DNA of 64,000 nucleotides from Wohlfahrtiimonas larvae (GCF_039543665.1 NZ_BAABKE010000001.1:248001-312000), one strand, 5' to 3'; positions 16,902 through 25,546 are shown, numbered from the stretch's first letter. Numbers and translations: made by a program. Notes: generated by a model from the sequence alone, not told the origin.

Positions 16902-17001
16902 AATTGTGAGGAAAAAGTGAAGATCTTTTTATAACTTTATTAACTTACTGAAAATAAAGGTGATAAAAGATCTTCTTTTTATTTGATCACTAATTGATCA
17001 A
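16902..17001. other. AT-rich, GATC-containing segment; oriC-like unwinding element or long-loop terminator
   Basis: AT-rich DNA with four GATC sites (16922, 16969, 16985, 16996). Two of them begin 13-mer-like strings (GATCTTTTTATAA, GATCTTCTTTTTA) resembling the E. coli oriC 13-mers. GAAGATCTTTT (16919-16929) and AAAAGATCTTC (16965-16975) form an 11-base inverted repeat followed by five T, so this could instead terminate the glutaredoxin transcript. TTGATCA/TGATCAA (16983-17001) is a 7-base palindromic site just before the next gene. Confidence 0.4.
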
Positions 17002-17013
17002 TGAGGATAACTA

Positions 17014-17631
17014 ATGAAAAAGATTATATTTGCACGCCATGCAGAAAGTGAAGCGAATGCAGGTGGAATCAGCAAGCCCAATGAGATTGTTGAATTAACA
17101 GAGACAGGTTTATCACAAGCGCAGCTATTGGCAGATGAATGGTTGGAAAAACCTTCACAAATCTATGTATCTAAGTTTATCCGTACAACACAAACAGCAA
17201 CACCATTGATGCAAAAATATGATATGGAACCAGTTGAGTTTTCAGGTTTGAATGAGTTCAATACTTTCGGCTATGAGTTTGTGGAAGGCTTAACAGGTGA
17301 AGAGCGCTTGCCATTAGCAATTGCTTATTGGGAAGAAGCTGATCCTGATGCAAGAAAAGGTGAAACAGGGCAAACGTACAACGAATTTTGTGCACAAGTT
17401 GAAGATTTTATACCAACATTATTCACATTAGAAAATAATAGCGCCATTGTTGGTCATGGTTTGTGGATTACTCAATTAATGTGGCAAACATTAGGCTTTG
17501 GTTCACGAGTTTCAGATTCTCAATCCATGAAAGCTTATATGAAATTTCATATGGCTTTACATGTTGGTAATACACAGAAATTTAATCTGTATTTAACGGA
17601 TGATAAAGTTTTTGTTCAAAAACATGACTGA
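17014..17631 (+). CDS. Histidine phosphatase superfamily protein
   Basis: 205-residue cytoplasmic protein of the phosphoglycerate-mutase-like histidine phosphatase fold. The catalytic RHAE motif is at residues 8-11 (phospho-His9), FIRTTQTA supplies the second arginine, and AIVGHGLW near residue 148 holds the second histidine. It is somewhat shorter than glycolytic GpmA and lacks its C-terminal segment, so a phosphatase such as a SixA/CobC/YhfR-type enzyme is more likely than a mutase. GAGGATAAC precedes the ATG. The next gene starts inside its end. A palindromic TTGATCA-N5-TGATCAA lies 12 bases upstream of the start. Confidence 0.8.
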   Translation: MKKIIFARHAESEANAGGISKPNEIVELTETGLSQAQLLADEWLEKPSQIYVSKFIRTTQTATPLMQKYDMEPVEFSGLNEFNTFGYEFVEGLTGEERLPLAIAYWEEADPDARKGETGQTYNEFCAQVEDFIPTLFTLENNSAIVGHGLWITQLMWQTLGFGSRVSDSQSMKAYMKFHMALHVGNTQKFNLYLTDDKVFVQKHD

Positions 17632-18331
17632 AAATAGCAGTATGATTATTGAGGATATTGAGTTTGTTTTAGAAATTAAAGCAATTAAAAATCTCTATAT
17701 CCGCGTGAAAAAAGATGGTAAAGCTTATGTCAGCGTACCCAAAAAACTATCACAAAAACAAGTAGAAATAACTTTGCTAAACCATTTACCTTGGGTCAAA
17801 GCACAATTAACCAAATTATCATCTTTGCAAATACAACCAGAGCTAGAATATCAATCAGGCGAAACCCACTCTTTATGGGGAAAATCATATACGTTGCAAT
17901 TGGAAACTAATCACAAAAAAGTAGAAGCTCTCATTCGAGATGATCACGTTGTTGTGCAAAGCAACGGCGATTTAACTCTTGAACAAAAAATTAAGTTATT
18001 AGATAACCTTTATCGAACAGAAATCCAAAAAATCATGCCTGAACTGATCACAGAATGGGAGGCTAAAATACAGGTGCAATCATCAGAATGGCGATTGAAA
18101 AAGATGAAAACTCGGTGGGGAACTTGTAATACTCGAGCCAAAAGAATTTGGCTGAATACCGAATTAGCCAAATATCCTTTGGAATGTTTAGAATATGTTC
18201 TAGTGCATGAGTTAGTACATTTATTAGAACGTAGCCATAACCACCGTTTTAAAGCCTTGATGACGAAGTTTATGCCTGATTGGCCTGCACGTAAAAAACT
18301 ATTAAATAGCTTAGCAATGAGAATGTGTTAA
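17624..18331 (+). CDS. YgjP-like zinc metallohydrolase (M48/SprT-like fold)
   Basis: About 235 residues. The C-terminal half has the YgjP signature: KTRWGTCNTRAKRIWLN, then HELVHLLERSHNHRF, an HExxH zinc site with a third histidine. The N-terminal half is the beta-rich region usual for the family. E. coli YgjP has been reported as a UTP pyrophosphatase, while the fold is protease-like; the activity here is uncertain. The ATG at 17624 overlaps the stop of the phosphatase gene by eight bases and is preferred for coupling; an earlier ATG at 17600 and a later one at 17642 are possible, and none has a strong ribosome site. It converges with the MATE gene, overlapping it by four bases. Confidence 0.8.
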   Translation: MTENSSMIIEDIEFVLEIKAIKNLYIRVKKDGKAYVSVPKKLSQKQVEITLLNHLPWVKAQLTKLSSLQIQPELEYQSGETHSLWGKSYTLQLETNHKKVEALIRDDHVVVQSNGDLTLEQKIKLLDNLYRTEIQKIMPELITEWEAKIQVQSSEWRLKKMKTRWGTCNTRAKRIWLNTELAKYPLECLEYVLVHELVHLLERSHNHRFKALMTKFMPDWPARKKLLNSLAMRMC

Positions 18332-19656
18332 ATTTTTCTATAACGCAAATAGGCCCAATAAATAACAGGAATAGCCAGTAATATGGAGCTTAGTGGCATG
18401 GCTAGCCAAACACCATCTAATTGATAGAATTGTGGTGCGATGAGTAGAAATGGTATCTGAATTACCAAGTTACCAATCGAAATGACCAAAGCTTTTGTGC
18501 CTTCACCGATCGCTTGGAAAAATACTGTAACCATGACAAAAGCCCCTTCTAAAAATAGCACAGGTAAATGGAAGTTAATGGCATGAACTGTCACTTTAGT
18601 CAGCTCTTTATCATTGGTAAATAATGTCGTGAAAAATTCAGGAAATAATTGTAAGAATAAGGTGAGCAGGATGCCATAAGTCATACCAACAAGAACCATC
18701 ATGCGAATAATTGCGCGTGTTGAAAGATAGTTTTCACGGCCATATAAACGACTGATGATGGGTTGCACGCCATTAGCTATGCCTTCCATGCCAAGATAGT
18801 AAATCGTTATGATGTAACCAGTGATTGTATAAGCAGACACTGCGACAGTCCCACCATATTTAACTAACATTTTATGGTGCAACATCATGATAAACCCAAC
18901 ATAGATATACATAAAAAATGTAGATGCACCATTGACCATTATATTTTTAATAAGGGGGATATTGGGTTTAAAATGTTTGAGTTTTAAAGGTTCTCCACTT
19001 TTAATGATAATGTAATACAAGCCGAGGAACATAGCACAAGATTCACCCAATATATTGGCAATTGCAGCTCCAAATACTGACATTTCTAATACAACAATGA
19101 ATAGATATGAGCATAAAATATTGATAGAGACACCAATTGCCATATAAAGCGTTGCATAATAAGGTTTGCCCATATTACGAACAAGAAATGGTAATGCTAA
19201 ACTGCCTATGACTAAAGGTGAACTCACTGCAAATACACGAATGAAATCAATCGCCATATAAGCAGTAGTGACAAATTTCTGGCTCACGAGATAATCTGTA
19301 TCACTCAGCATATAAACTAATGTGGGAGCAGAAAAGTATAAAATAGCCCCAAAAATAACTCCGGGAATAATGATTAATGTAATGGATTGTCCGATGATTT
19401 TTCGTGCTTTATCATCATTTTCCGCACCTTTAGCTATAGAGTATAAACTACCTGTACCAACGCCAACTAATAGGCCAAACCCTAATAATATGGTGATATA
19501 AGACCAGCCAATATTCACAGCAGCCAAGCCTTCTGCACCAATAAAATGGCCAATAAAAAAACCATCAATTAACTGATAGGCGCCACTGATTAACATTGCA
19601 CCTAATGTTGGAATAACGTAACTGATAAAGAGTAAGCGTAATGTTCTTTGCTTCAC
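18328..19656 (-). CDS. MATE-family multidrug/metabolite efflux protein
   Basis: 442-residue inner-membrane antiporter with about twelve hydrophobic segments in two homologous halves. The start (SYVIPTLGAMLISGAYQLIDGFFIGHFIGAEGLAAVNI) is typical of the DinF/MepA-like MATE branch with P, G and D at the usual places; the second half repeats the pattern at YYLGMEGIANGVQPIISRLYG. It probably exports cationic compounds in exchange for Na+ or H+. The stop overlaps the convergent YgjP-like gene by four bases. Confidence 0.88.
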   Translation of the reverse strand: MKQRTLRLLFISYVIPTLGAMLISGAYQLIDGFFIGHFIGAEGLAAVNIGWSYITILLGFGLLVGVGTGSLYSIAKGAENDDKARKIIGQSITLIIIPGVIFGAILYFSAPTLVYMLSDTDYLVSQKFVTTAYMAIDFIRVFAVSSPLVIGSLALPFLVRNMGKPYYATLYMAIGVSINILCSYLFIVVLEMSVFGAAIANILGESCAMFLGLYYIIIKSGEPLKLKHFKPNIPLIKNIMVNGASTFFMYIYVGFIMMLHHKMLVKYGGTVAVSAYTITGYIITIYYLGMEGIANGVQPIISRLYGRENYLSTRAIIRMMVLVGMTYGILLTLFLQLFPEFFTTLFTNDKELTKVTVHAINFHLPVLFLEGAFVMVTVFFQAIGEGTKALVISIGNLVIQIPFLLIAPQFYQLDGVWLAMPLSSILLAIPVIYWAYLRYRKI

Positions 19657-19714
19657 AAAAATCCTACAACTATGGAGATATTTTGATTATAAGTCATGTG
19701 AATGATTTTAGGGA

Positions 19715-19742
19715 TAAAAAATGCCATTCGAAGGAATGGCAT
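19715..19742 (-). terminator. Terminator of the small-protein/doxX unit
   Basis: On the minus strand ATGCCATTC and GAATGGCAT arms (19721-19742) with a four-base loop are followed by six T. It lies downstream of doxX. Confidence 0.85.
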
Positions 19743-19768
19743 GATTATATTAATTTACTCAACTTAGA

Positions 19769-20188
19769 CTACTTATGAGTCAACAAGTGATCAATACTAA
19801 ACTTTCCTGAACCTTGCACTAAAATGTAGATAAATCCACCTGCCATAGCAAGATTCTTCATTAGACTAGTTGCATCTTCTGGAGCACCATGGAAAATGAT
19901 CCCTGTCATGATGCAAAAAAGTGCTAAAAATACTGCGATAATACGTGTTTGATAACCGATTAAGATTGCTAATCCGCCGCCTAATTCTAATAGGATGACT
20001 AAAATTGCTAAACTTCCTGGAATGCCTTGAGATTCCATATAGGCGACAGTCCCTGAATAGCCTACAATTTTATTCCAACCGGCAATGATGAATAAATATG
20101 CCATTAAGGCTCTGCCGGCAAGCATTAACGAATTGTTAATGCTTGGGCGGTTAATCAATGTTTCAATATGTTTATCAAACGTTAACAT
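19769..20188 (-). CDS. DoxX family membrane protein
   Basis: 139-residue DoxX-family protein with four hydrophobic helices, including the conserved LMAYLFIIAGWNKI at the start of the domain, GGLAILIGYQTR in the middle and FCIMTGIIFH with AMAGGFIYIL at the end. DoxX relatives are linked to quinone or thiol-stress chemistry in the membrane, but the role of this branch is not defined. Its ATG shares one base with the stop of the upstream small exported-protein gene, so the two form a coupled pair. A truncated relic of a second doxX start lies at 20828-20881. Confidence 0.85.
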   Translation of the reverse strand: MLTFDKHIETLINRPSINNSLMLAGRALMAYLFIIAGWNKIVGYSGTVAYMESQGIPGSLAILVILLELGGGLAILIGYQTRIIAVFLALFCIMTGIIFHGAPEDATSLMKNLAMAGGFIYILVQGSGKFSIDHLLTHK

Positions 20189-20484
20189 TATTTACTATCC
20201 ATATTGAAGTTGAAATTGTTAGAGTTGGATGGTGTTCTTGGACCATACATTTTTGAAGTATATTCTGCATTCTGTGCAGGTGTTAATATACTTTGTACTT
20301 TTGCTTCATAAACAGGATTAACAGGCTCTTTCTGAGAAATATGTCCCAATTGTTTTAATTGGGTTACTTGTTCTGAACTTAAGTCATCTAATACTTGATA
20401 TGCAGGATATGGTTGAGCAATTGCCATACTAGTGAGCAGAGTTGCGGATAGGGATAAAATTGCATATTTAGATAATATTTTCAT
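20188..20484 (-). CDS. Small exported protein, copy A (upstream of doxX)
   Basis: 98 residues: a signal peptide (about 1-23, ending MAIA-Q) and a 75-residue mature part. The mature part contains QVLDDLSSEQVTQLKQLGH and ILTPAQNAEYTSKMYG; the LTPAQ string faintly recalls LTxxQ periplasmic proteins, which is not enough to name a family. The C-terminus is rich in Asn/Ser/Phe. The ATG at 20484 is chosen because AAGGAG lies upstream and it gives a clean signal peptide. A paralogue with a nearly identical mature region lies at 20881-21177. Confidence 0.8.
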   Translation of the reverse strand: MKILSKYAILSLSATLLTSMAIAQPYPAYQVLDDLSSEQVTQLKQLGHISQKEPVNPVYEAKVQSILTPAQNAEYTSKMYGPRTPSNSNNFNFNMDSK

Positions 20485-20880
20485 ATCAAACTCCTTTTGA
20501 GTATTTCTTGAATAACTCATTGTGTTTTAAGTTAATCAAGATGGTATTTAAATTTTGTAAATTTAAAAAAGTAGTAGTTGATTGGTGATGTAATATCACT
20601 AAGTAAATATGAAATAAGTCATAAATAATTAATGACTTATCTCGAAATTAACATTATCAATAAGTATATTGTTTGCACAATTAAAATTTATGATTAATAA
20701 AAATAATGTATGCCAATATAAAACTGATTTACATCATAAATTAAAGCTTTTAGTTTAATTTAACTCATAATAATCATTTGTGGAAAATGCTAAAAGCCAC
20801 TAATATTTAAACCAGTGATTTTTATAACTACTGATTAATAATAATTATTAATACTGTAAGATGTCGATCAAACGTTAACA
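20485..20880. other. AT-rich intergenic spacer between the duplicated genes
   Basis: About 395 bases, very AT-rich. It must hold the promoter of copy A near 20520-20600, but I cannot choose a convincing -35/-10 pair. Its right end contains the relic of a doxX start (20828-20881). No RNA gene or further reading frame is evident. Confidence 0.5.
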
Positions 20881-20881
20881 T
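20828..20881 (-). pseudogene. Relic of a second doxX start
   Basis: Directly behind copy B, the stop/start overlap is repeated and a 17-codon frame begins MLTFDRHLTVLI, matching the MLTFDKHIETLI start of the intact doxX. It then runs into a stop. This implies the ancestral duplication covered both the small gene and doxX, and that most of this doxX copy was later deleted. Confidence 0.7.
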
Positions 20882-21177
20882 TATTTACTATCCATATTGA
20901 AGTTGAAATTGTTAGAGTTGGATGGTGTTCTTGGGCCATACATTTTTGAAGTATATTCTGCATTCTGTGCAGGTGTTAATATACTTTGTACTTTTGCTTC
21001 ATAAACAGGATTAACAGGCTCTTTTTGAGAAATATGTCCCAATTGTTTTAATTGGGTTACTTGTTCTGAACTTAAGTTATCTAATACTTGATATGCAGGA
21101 TATGGTTGAGCAGCTGCTATGCTTGTTACGATTGTTGCTGATAGGGAAAGAATAGTTAGTTTAGATAATGTTTTCAT
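20881..21177 (-). CDS. Small exported protein, copy B
   Basis: 98 residues, the same length as copy A. The signal peptide (MKTLSKLTILSLSATIVTSIAAA) differs from copy A at many positions while the mature part differs at one residue (Asn for Asp before LSSEQ). AAGGAG precedes the ATG at 21177. It is divergently transcribed from the LysR regulator at 21321, which is therefore a candidate regulator. Its own doxX is reduced to a relic. Function unknown; a periplasmic stress protein is possible. Confidence 0.8.
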   Translation of the reverse strand: MKTLSKLTILSLSATIVTSIAAAQPYPAYQVLDNLSSEQVTQLKQLGHISQKEPVNPVYEAKVQSILTPAQNAEYTSKMYGPRTPSNSNNFNFNMDSK

Positions 21178-21320
21178 GTGAAACTCCTTTTTAAATATAT
21201 AATGAAATAGCTGTTTGTACATTAGCCATAACTTCAAACTGGTTGCTATGTTACTGAAATCATTTTTTTGTTACTATCGTTAATAGGAAAATCATTTGTG
21301 CCTCAGAGGAATAAATAAAG

Positions 21321-22232
21321 ATGAATGCAAATATGAAGCCATTACAATCATTAGAACTTGATGATATTCAGGTATTTTGCAGAGCAGCAGAGAGTTCGAG
21401 CTTTACAGATGCATCGATTTCTTTAGGCGTGACACCATCGGCAGTAAGCAAGGCTATACAGCGATTGGAGAAAAAATTAAAACTGAAGTTATTTTATCGT
21501 TCAACACGTTCCATTCGTTTAACAGAAGAAGGGAGAAGTTATTATGATACTTGTCGTAGATCTTTGGAAAATATCCAGGAAATTGAAAATCACCTTTTGA
21601 ATAATTCGGTTCCTCGCGGAACATTACGCATTAGCTTGCCAGATAGCTTAGCAATTAATAAACTCATTCCTATGATCAATGGTTTCATGGAAAAATATGA
21701 TGAAACATTAAAAATGGAAATTTTCTTGAGTACAGCTTATGTTGATTTTATGCGAGAAAATTTTGATTTAGCAATTCGTATTGGGGAAGTGACAGATTTA
21801 AGTTTAGTAGCAAGGTTATATGCAAGAATTGAGCAAAAGATTGTAGTTTCACCAAAATATTTACGCAAATATGGAACGCCACAATCTCTCAGTGATTTGA
21901 AAAATCATAAATGTGTTGGTTTGAAATTTCCAAGTGTCAGTACGCCTTTACCTTGGAAGATTAAAGGTGAGGATGCTTTAGATTTAAACTTCACCATGTT
22001 ATATAACGATCCTTTTGGTGCAGTTATGAGTGTAATTAATGGCTATGGTATTATTCAGCTATTAGATTTTACAGTGGATCATGCCATTGCAAATGGTGAA
22101 TTGGTCGAGTTATTTCCTGAATATAGATTAGAGCCATTAGATATACATATTGTTTATCCTAGTACTAAGTATGTACCAGCAAAAGTTCGCGCTTTTATTG
22201 ATTATCTTTTTGAGCATAAACCACTTTTATAA
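21321..22232 (+). CDS. LysR-family transcriptional regulator (DmlR/AaeR-like)
   Basis: 303 residues. An N-terminal winged HTH (about residues 13-70: DIQVFCRAAESSSFTDAS, LGVTPSAVSKAIQRLEKKL, FYRSTRSIRLTEEG) is followed by a periplasmic-binding-like effector domain. The DmlR/AaeR subgroup features RGTLRISLPDSLA and the final D-x-H-I-V-Y-P segment are present. It is divergent from the small exported gene (copy B) across a 143-base gap, the classical arrangement for a LysR regulator and its target. GAGGA lies about ten bases before the ATG; a second ATG at 21333 is possible. Confidence 0.88.
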   Translation: MNANMKPLQSLELDDIQVFCRAAESSSFTDASISLGVTPSAVSKAIQRLEKKLKLKLFYRSTRSIRLTEEGRSYYDTCRRSLENIQEIENHLLNNSVPRGTLRISLPDSLAINKLIPMINGFMEKYDETLKMEIFLSTAYVDFMRENFDLAIRIGEVTDLSLVARLYARIEQKIVVSPKYLRKYGTPQSLSDLKNHKCVGLKFPSVSTPLPWKIKGEDALDLNFTMLYNDPFGAVMSVINGYGIIQLLDFTVDHAIANGELVELFPEYRLEPLDIHIVYPSTKYVPAKVRAFIDYLFEHKPLL

Positions 22233-22278
22233 TTCTATTTTTGAAAAAACTCATTTCAGACAACTTGAAACAAGCCAT

Positions 22279-22307
22279 TTGATATCGAAAATTATATGTG
22301 GTAGAGT
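22279..22307 (+). promoter_or_regulatory. Putative promoter of the rib operon
   Basis: TTGATA (22279-22284), 17-base spacer, TAGAGT (22302-22307). The predicted start falls about 10-15 bases before the FMN riboswitch, as expected. The -10 is a partial match. Confidence 0.5.
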
Positions 22308-22324
22308 TTTGCCATTGAAAAATT

Positions 22325-22443
22325 TATCTTTGGGGCAGGGTGCGAAGCAATTCAATTCCCGACCGGCGGTGATAGTCCGCGAGCGAAAGCTGATCTTGGT
22401 GAAATTCCAAAACCGACAGTATAGTCTGGATGGTAAAAGATAA
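22325..22443 (+). ncRNA. FMN riboswitch (RFN element)
   Basis: All RFN blocks are present in order: GGGGCAGGGTG, AATTCCCGACCGGCGGTGA, AGTCCGCGAGC, GGTGAAATTCC and the closing CCGACAGTATAGTCTGGATGG. It binds FMN and shuts down the riboflavin operon. No clear intrinsic terminator lies between it and ribD. GTGCC (22461-22465) can pair either with GGCAT at 22474 or with GGCAT at 22528, which is part of the ribD ribosome site, so control is more likely translational; that pairing model is inference. Confidence 0.95.
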
Positions 22444-22532
22444 ATCACAACTCTATTCGCGTGCCTATTTTTTGGCATGTTGTCTATGCTGTGTTTTTTA
22501 TGTCCCAAAATAAATCTAATGATAGAGGGCAT

Positions 22533-23660
22533 ATGAACAAGCTAACTGAATCAGATCATCAATTTTTGAATAAAGCCATTCTTTTGGCAGCGATTCCTGT
22601 TGGGGAAGTTTCGCCTAATCCTTATGTGGGCGCTGTGATAGTGAAAGATGGCAGAATTATTGGTGAAGGATTTCATGCTAAAGCAGGTACAGCTCATGCT
22701 GAAGTGGTTGCGATTCAAAATGCTAAAGACAATAACAAAAGCACAGTTGGGGCAACGATCTATGTTTCTCTTGAGCCTTGTTGTCATCATGGCAAAACTG
22801 GCCCTTGCACAGAAGCGGTTTTGAATGCTGGTATCACAAAAGTTGTCTATGCAACGCAAGATCCTAATCCATCTGTTGCAGGCAAAGGTGAGAAGTTTTT
22901 AATTGAAAATGGTATTGAAGCAATCTGTGCTGATTCTGAATCAGCGCGCCAAATCAATAAAATTTTCTTCCATAATCAAATTAAAAAAACACCATTTGTG
23001 ACTTTGAAAGCAGCGATGAGTTTGGATGGCAAAATTGCTTCTAAATCAGGTGATTCCAAGTGGATCACAGGCTCAGATGCACGCTTGGAAGGCCATCAAT
23101 TACGCGTAGAACATGATGCAATATTGATTGGTAAAAAGACATTGTTGAATGATGATCCAAGTTTAACAGTTCGTATTCCAGATCAAAATTATTCTAATCC
23201 GATCCGAGTATTATTACTTCGTACTTTCAACGGGATTGATCACGCCAATTATCAATTATTCAATACTGAGATTGCGCCAACTTGGATCATGTATCCGCAA
23301 AATCAAAGTATTGATACAGCTTTAAAAGCTGAATTATTGGCGAAAAATGTGCGTTTAATTGAATTGCAAGATGATGAAATCATCGTTGATTCAGTATTAA
23401 CACAACTCTATGAAGAAAAAGTCATGAGCGTGTTATTAGAGGGCGGAAGCAGTATTTATAACGCTTTCATTACAGCGCAAAAAGTGAATGAATTTGCACT
23501 CTTTTATGGTCCAAGATTAATTGGTGATGCCAAAGCACCAAGCTTATGGGATCACAGCAATATTACAGATTTATCAGAAGCGCCGATTTTATCCATTCAT
23601 GCAACGGAAAAATTAGGTAATTCTATTTATGTACAAGCAACCTTGAAGGAGGTTGAATAA
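22533..23660 (+). CDS. ribD: Bifunctional riboflavin deaminase/reductase RibD
   Basis: 375 residues. The N-terminal deaminase domain has the zinc motif HAEVVAIQNA and PCCHHGKTGPC; the C-terminal reductase domain (from about residue 150) has VTLKAAMSLDGKIA, SGDSKWITG and LLEGGSSIYNAF. It converts the pyrimidine product of GTP cyclohydrolase II to 5-amino-6-ribitylamino-uracil phosphate using NADPH. The ATG at 22533 is preferred because GAGGG precedes it; upstream in-frame codons (22461 GTG, 22500 ATG) lack ribosome sites. First gene of the riboswitch-controlled rib operon; its stop overlaps the ribE start. Confidence 0.95.
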   Translation: MNKLTESDHQFLNKAILLAAIPVGEVSPNPYVGAVIVKDGRIIGEGFHAKAGTAHAEVVAIQNAKDNNKSTVGATIYVSLEPCCHHGKTGPCTEAVLNAGITKVVYATQDPNPSVAGKGEKFLIENGIEAICADSESARQINKIFFHNQIKKTPFVTLKAAMSLDGKIASKSGDSKWITGSDARLEGHQLRVEHDAILIGKKTLLNDDPSLTVRIPDQNYSNPIRVLLLRTFNGIDHANYQLFNTEIAPTWIMYPQNQSIDTALKAELLAKNVRLIELQDDEIIVDSVLTQLYEEKVMSVLLEGGSSIYNAFITAQKVNEFALFYGPRLIGDAKAPSLWDHSNITDLSEAPILSIHATEKLGNSIYVQATLKEVE

Positions 23661-24286
23661 TGTTTACAGGTATCATTGAGGAAGTAGGTGCATTGCAGGC
23701 TAAGCAGCACCGTGGTGATGTGATCACGATTAAAATTGGCTGTAAAAAGGTGCTAGAAAACGTCAAGATTGGCGATAGCATTGCGAGCAATGGCGTGTGT
23801 TTAACAGTGACGAAATTTGATGGTCATGGTTTTTGGGCAGATTTAACGCCTGAAAGCTTAAAGCGCAGCACATTTGCAAATGCAATGATGGGCAGCTGCG
23901 TTAATTTAGAGCGTGCAATGCTGGCAAATAGCCGATTGGATGGCCACATTGTTTCTGGTCATGTGGATACGATGACGACATTGAAATCCTTACAAAAGCT
24001 GCAAAATAGCTATGTTTTAAGCTTTGCATTAGCAAGAGAATATCAAAAATTAGTGGTTGAAAAAGGTTCAATTGCCATTAATGGAATCAGTTTAACAGTG
24101 ACGGAGGTGACAGCAAATGCTTTCAGCGTCAGTGTGATTCCGCACAGTTTTGAAATTACCAATCTTCATCAATTGAAAGAGGGTAATCGTGTGAACATCG
24201 AATTTGATCAGCTCGGCAAGTACATCTTGAAAGAGAAAGAGCAATCAACTTTGAGTTATGACAAATTAGCAGAATGGGGATATTAA
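23660..24286 (+). CDS. ribE: Riboflavin synthase alpha subunit
   Basis: 208 residues in two homologous lumazine-binding barrels, each with the pattern GDSIASNGVCLTV (first half) or GSIAINGISLTV (second half). The N-terminal MFTGIIEE is diagnostic. The enzyme dismutates two 6,7-dimethyl-8-ribityllumazine to riboflavin. It starts at TAATG overlapping ribD, so translation is coupled. In E. coli nomenclature the gene is ribC. Confidence 0.96.
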   Translation: MFTGIIEEVGALQAKQHRGDVITIKIGCKKVLENVKIGDSIASNGVCLTVTKFDGHGFWADLTPESLKRSTFANAMMGSCVNLERAMLANSRLDGHIVSGHVDTMTTLKSLQKLQNSYVLSFALAREYQKLVVEKGSIAINGISLTVTEVTANAFSVSVIPHSFEITNLHQLKEGNRVNIEFDQLGKYILKEKEQSTLSYDKLAEWGY

Positions 24287-24287
24287 G

Positions 24288-25493
24288 ATGAAAGCAATGA
24301 TTCAACGTGTTGAAGCTGCGCTAGATACATTAAAACGTGGCGAAATCATCATTGTAATGGATGATGAATCTCGTGAAAATGAAGGTGATATGATTGTTGC
24401 TGCAGAATACTGTTCTGATGCGCACATGAATACAATGATTAAAAAAGCAGGTGGATTGGTTTGCTTGCCATTGACAGCGCCAATTGCTGAACGTTTAGAT
24501 TTTACGCCGATGGTTGTGCGCAATGAAGATAGCTACCAAACAGCATTTACTGTAACAGTTGATTATATCTCTACACATACAGGAATTTCAGCAGGTGAGC
24601 GTGCTTTGACTTGCCGTAAAATTACGGATGACAGCACAACTGCAGCGGATTTCAAAAAGCCAGGTCATATTTTCCCATTGATCGCGAAAGATGGTGGTGT
24701 TCTAGTTCGTCGTGGGCACACTGAAGCAGCTGTTGATTTGATGGAATTGGCAGGATTGAAACCTGTCGCTGTGATCTGTGAAGTATTGAATGAAGATGGC
24801 ACAATGGCGCGCCGTAAAGAATTGACAGCATTGAGCGCAAAAGAAGAAATGCCATTAATCACAATTCAAGACATTGTGGATTATCGTAATTATCTCATCG
24901 AAAAAGCAACGAAATTAGAAGTCATAAGCCAAGCACATCTACCAACAGCTTATGGCAACTTCACAATCTATACTTTCCCAAATAGTGAAGGTAGCGAGCC
25001 ACACATTGTACTGCGTAATGAAAATTTCGATGCCAATAAGCCACTCACAATGCGCATTCATTCAGAATGTTTAACGGGTGATATTTTCCATTCCATTAAA
25101 TGTGATTGCCAAGCGCAATTGAATTTTGGCTTGGAAACGATTGCGAAAGCTGACAATGGCATGATGATCTATCTTCGCCAAGAAGGTCGTGGCATTGGTT
25201 TAGCTGAAAAAATCCGTGCGTATGCATTGCAAGATCAAGGTCAAAATACGATCGATGCTAACTTATCATTGGGTCATCCTGTGGATAACCGTGATTTCAC
25301 AATTGCGGCCCGAATTTTAAAATATTTTGAGCAATCACAAGTGAAATTAATCACAAATAATCCAGAAAAAGTAGAAGCACTTCGTACCAATGGTATTGAA
25401 GTATTAGAACGTATCCCAACACCCAAGTTTGTCACAAAAGAAAATCAAGATTACTTAGCGATTAAGGCAAATCAAATGGGACATTTTTTATAA
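24288..25493 (+). CDS. ribBA: RibBA: DHBP synthase / GTP cyclohydrolase II fusion
   Basis: 401 residues. The N-terminal half (about 1-205) is 3,4-dihydroxy-2-butanone-4-phosphate synthase with DDESRENEGDMI and RRGHTEAAVDL. The C-terminal half is GTP cyclohydrolase II with the zinc cysteines in CLTGDIFHSIKCDC and the RQEGRGIGLAEKI loop; LITNNPEKVEAL closes the site. Both sets of catalytic residues look intact, unlike gammaproteobacterial RibBA hybrids with a degenerate RibA part. It therefore supplies both branches of the pathway. It begins one base after the ribE stop. Confidence 0.95.
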   Translation: MKAMIQRVEAALDTLKRGEIIIVMDDESRENEGDMIVAAEYCSDAHMNTMIKKAGGLVCLPLTAPIAERLDFTPMVVRNEDSYQTAFTVTVDYISTHTGISAGERALTCRKITDDSTTAADFKKPGHIFPLIAKDGGVLVRRGHTEAAVDLMELAGLKPVAVICEVLNEDGTMARRKELTALSAKEEMPLITIQDIVDYRNYLIEKATKLEVISQAHLPTAYGNFTIYTFPNSEGSEPHIVLRNENFDANKPLTMRIHSECLTGDIFHSIKCDCQAQLNFGLETIAKADNGMMIYLRQEGRGIGLAEKIRAYALQDQGQNTIDANLSLGHPVDNRDFTIAARILKYFEQSQVKLITNNPEKVEALRTNGIEVLERIPTPKFVTKENQDYLAIKANQMGHFL

Positions 25494-25546
25494 AAATCAA
25501 CTTTAAGTAACTTAAATTGTATTTTTTATTATTTTAGGAGCATAGT

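Larger units (their letters stand above)
20174..21177. repeat. Direct duplication of the small exported gene
   Basis: Segments 20174-20484 and 20870-21177 repeat each other in the same orientation. From the doxX start through most of the mature coding region (about 240 bases) I count only three base differences, all silent or nearly so. The signal-peptide region has many. This pattern suggests gene conversion or selection on the mature part after an older duplication. Confidence 0.85.

Noticed and set aside
16919..16980. Calling 16.9 kb a definite chromosomal origin
   Set aside because: Gene context and orientation do not support it and a terminator explains part of the structure; kept as a candidate only.
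22150..22532. Open frames on either strand over the FMN riboswitch
   Set aside because: They overlap a clear RFN element and lack ribosome sites.
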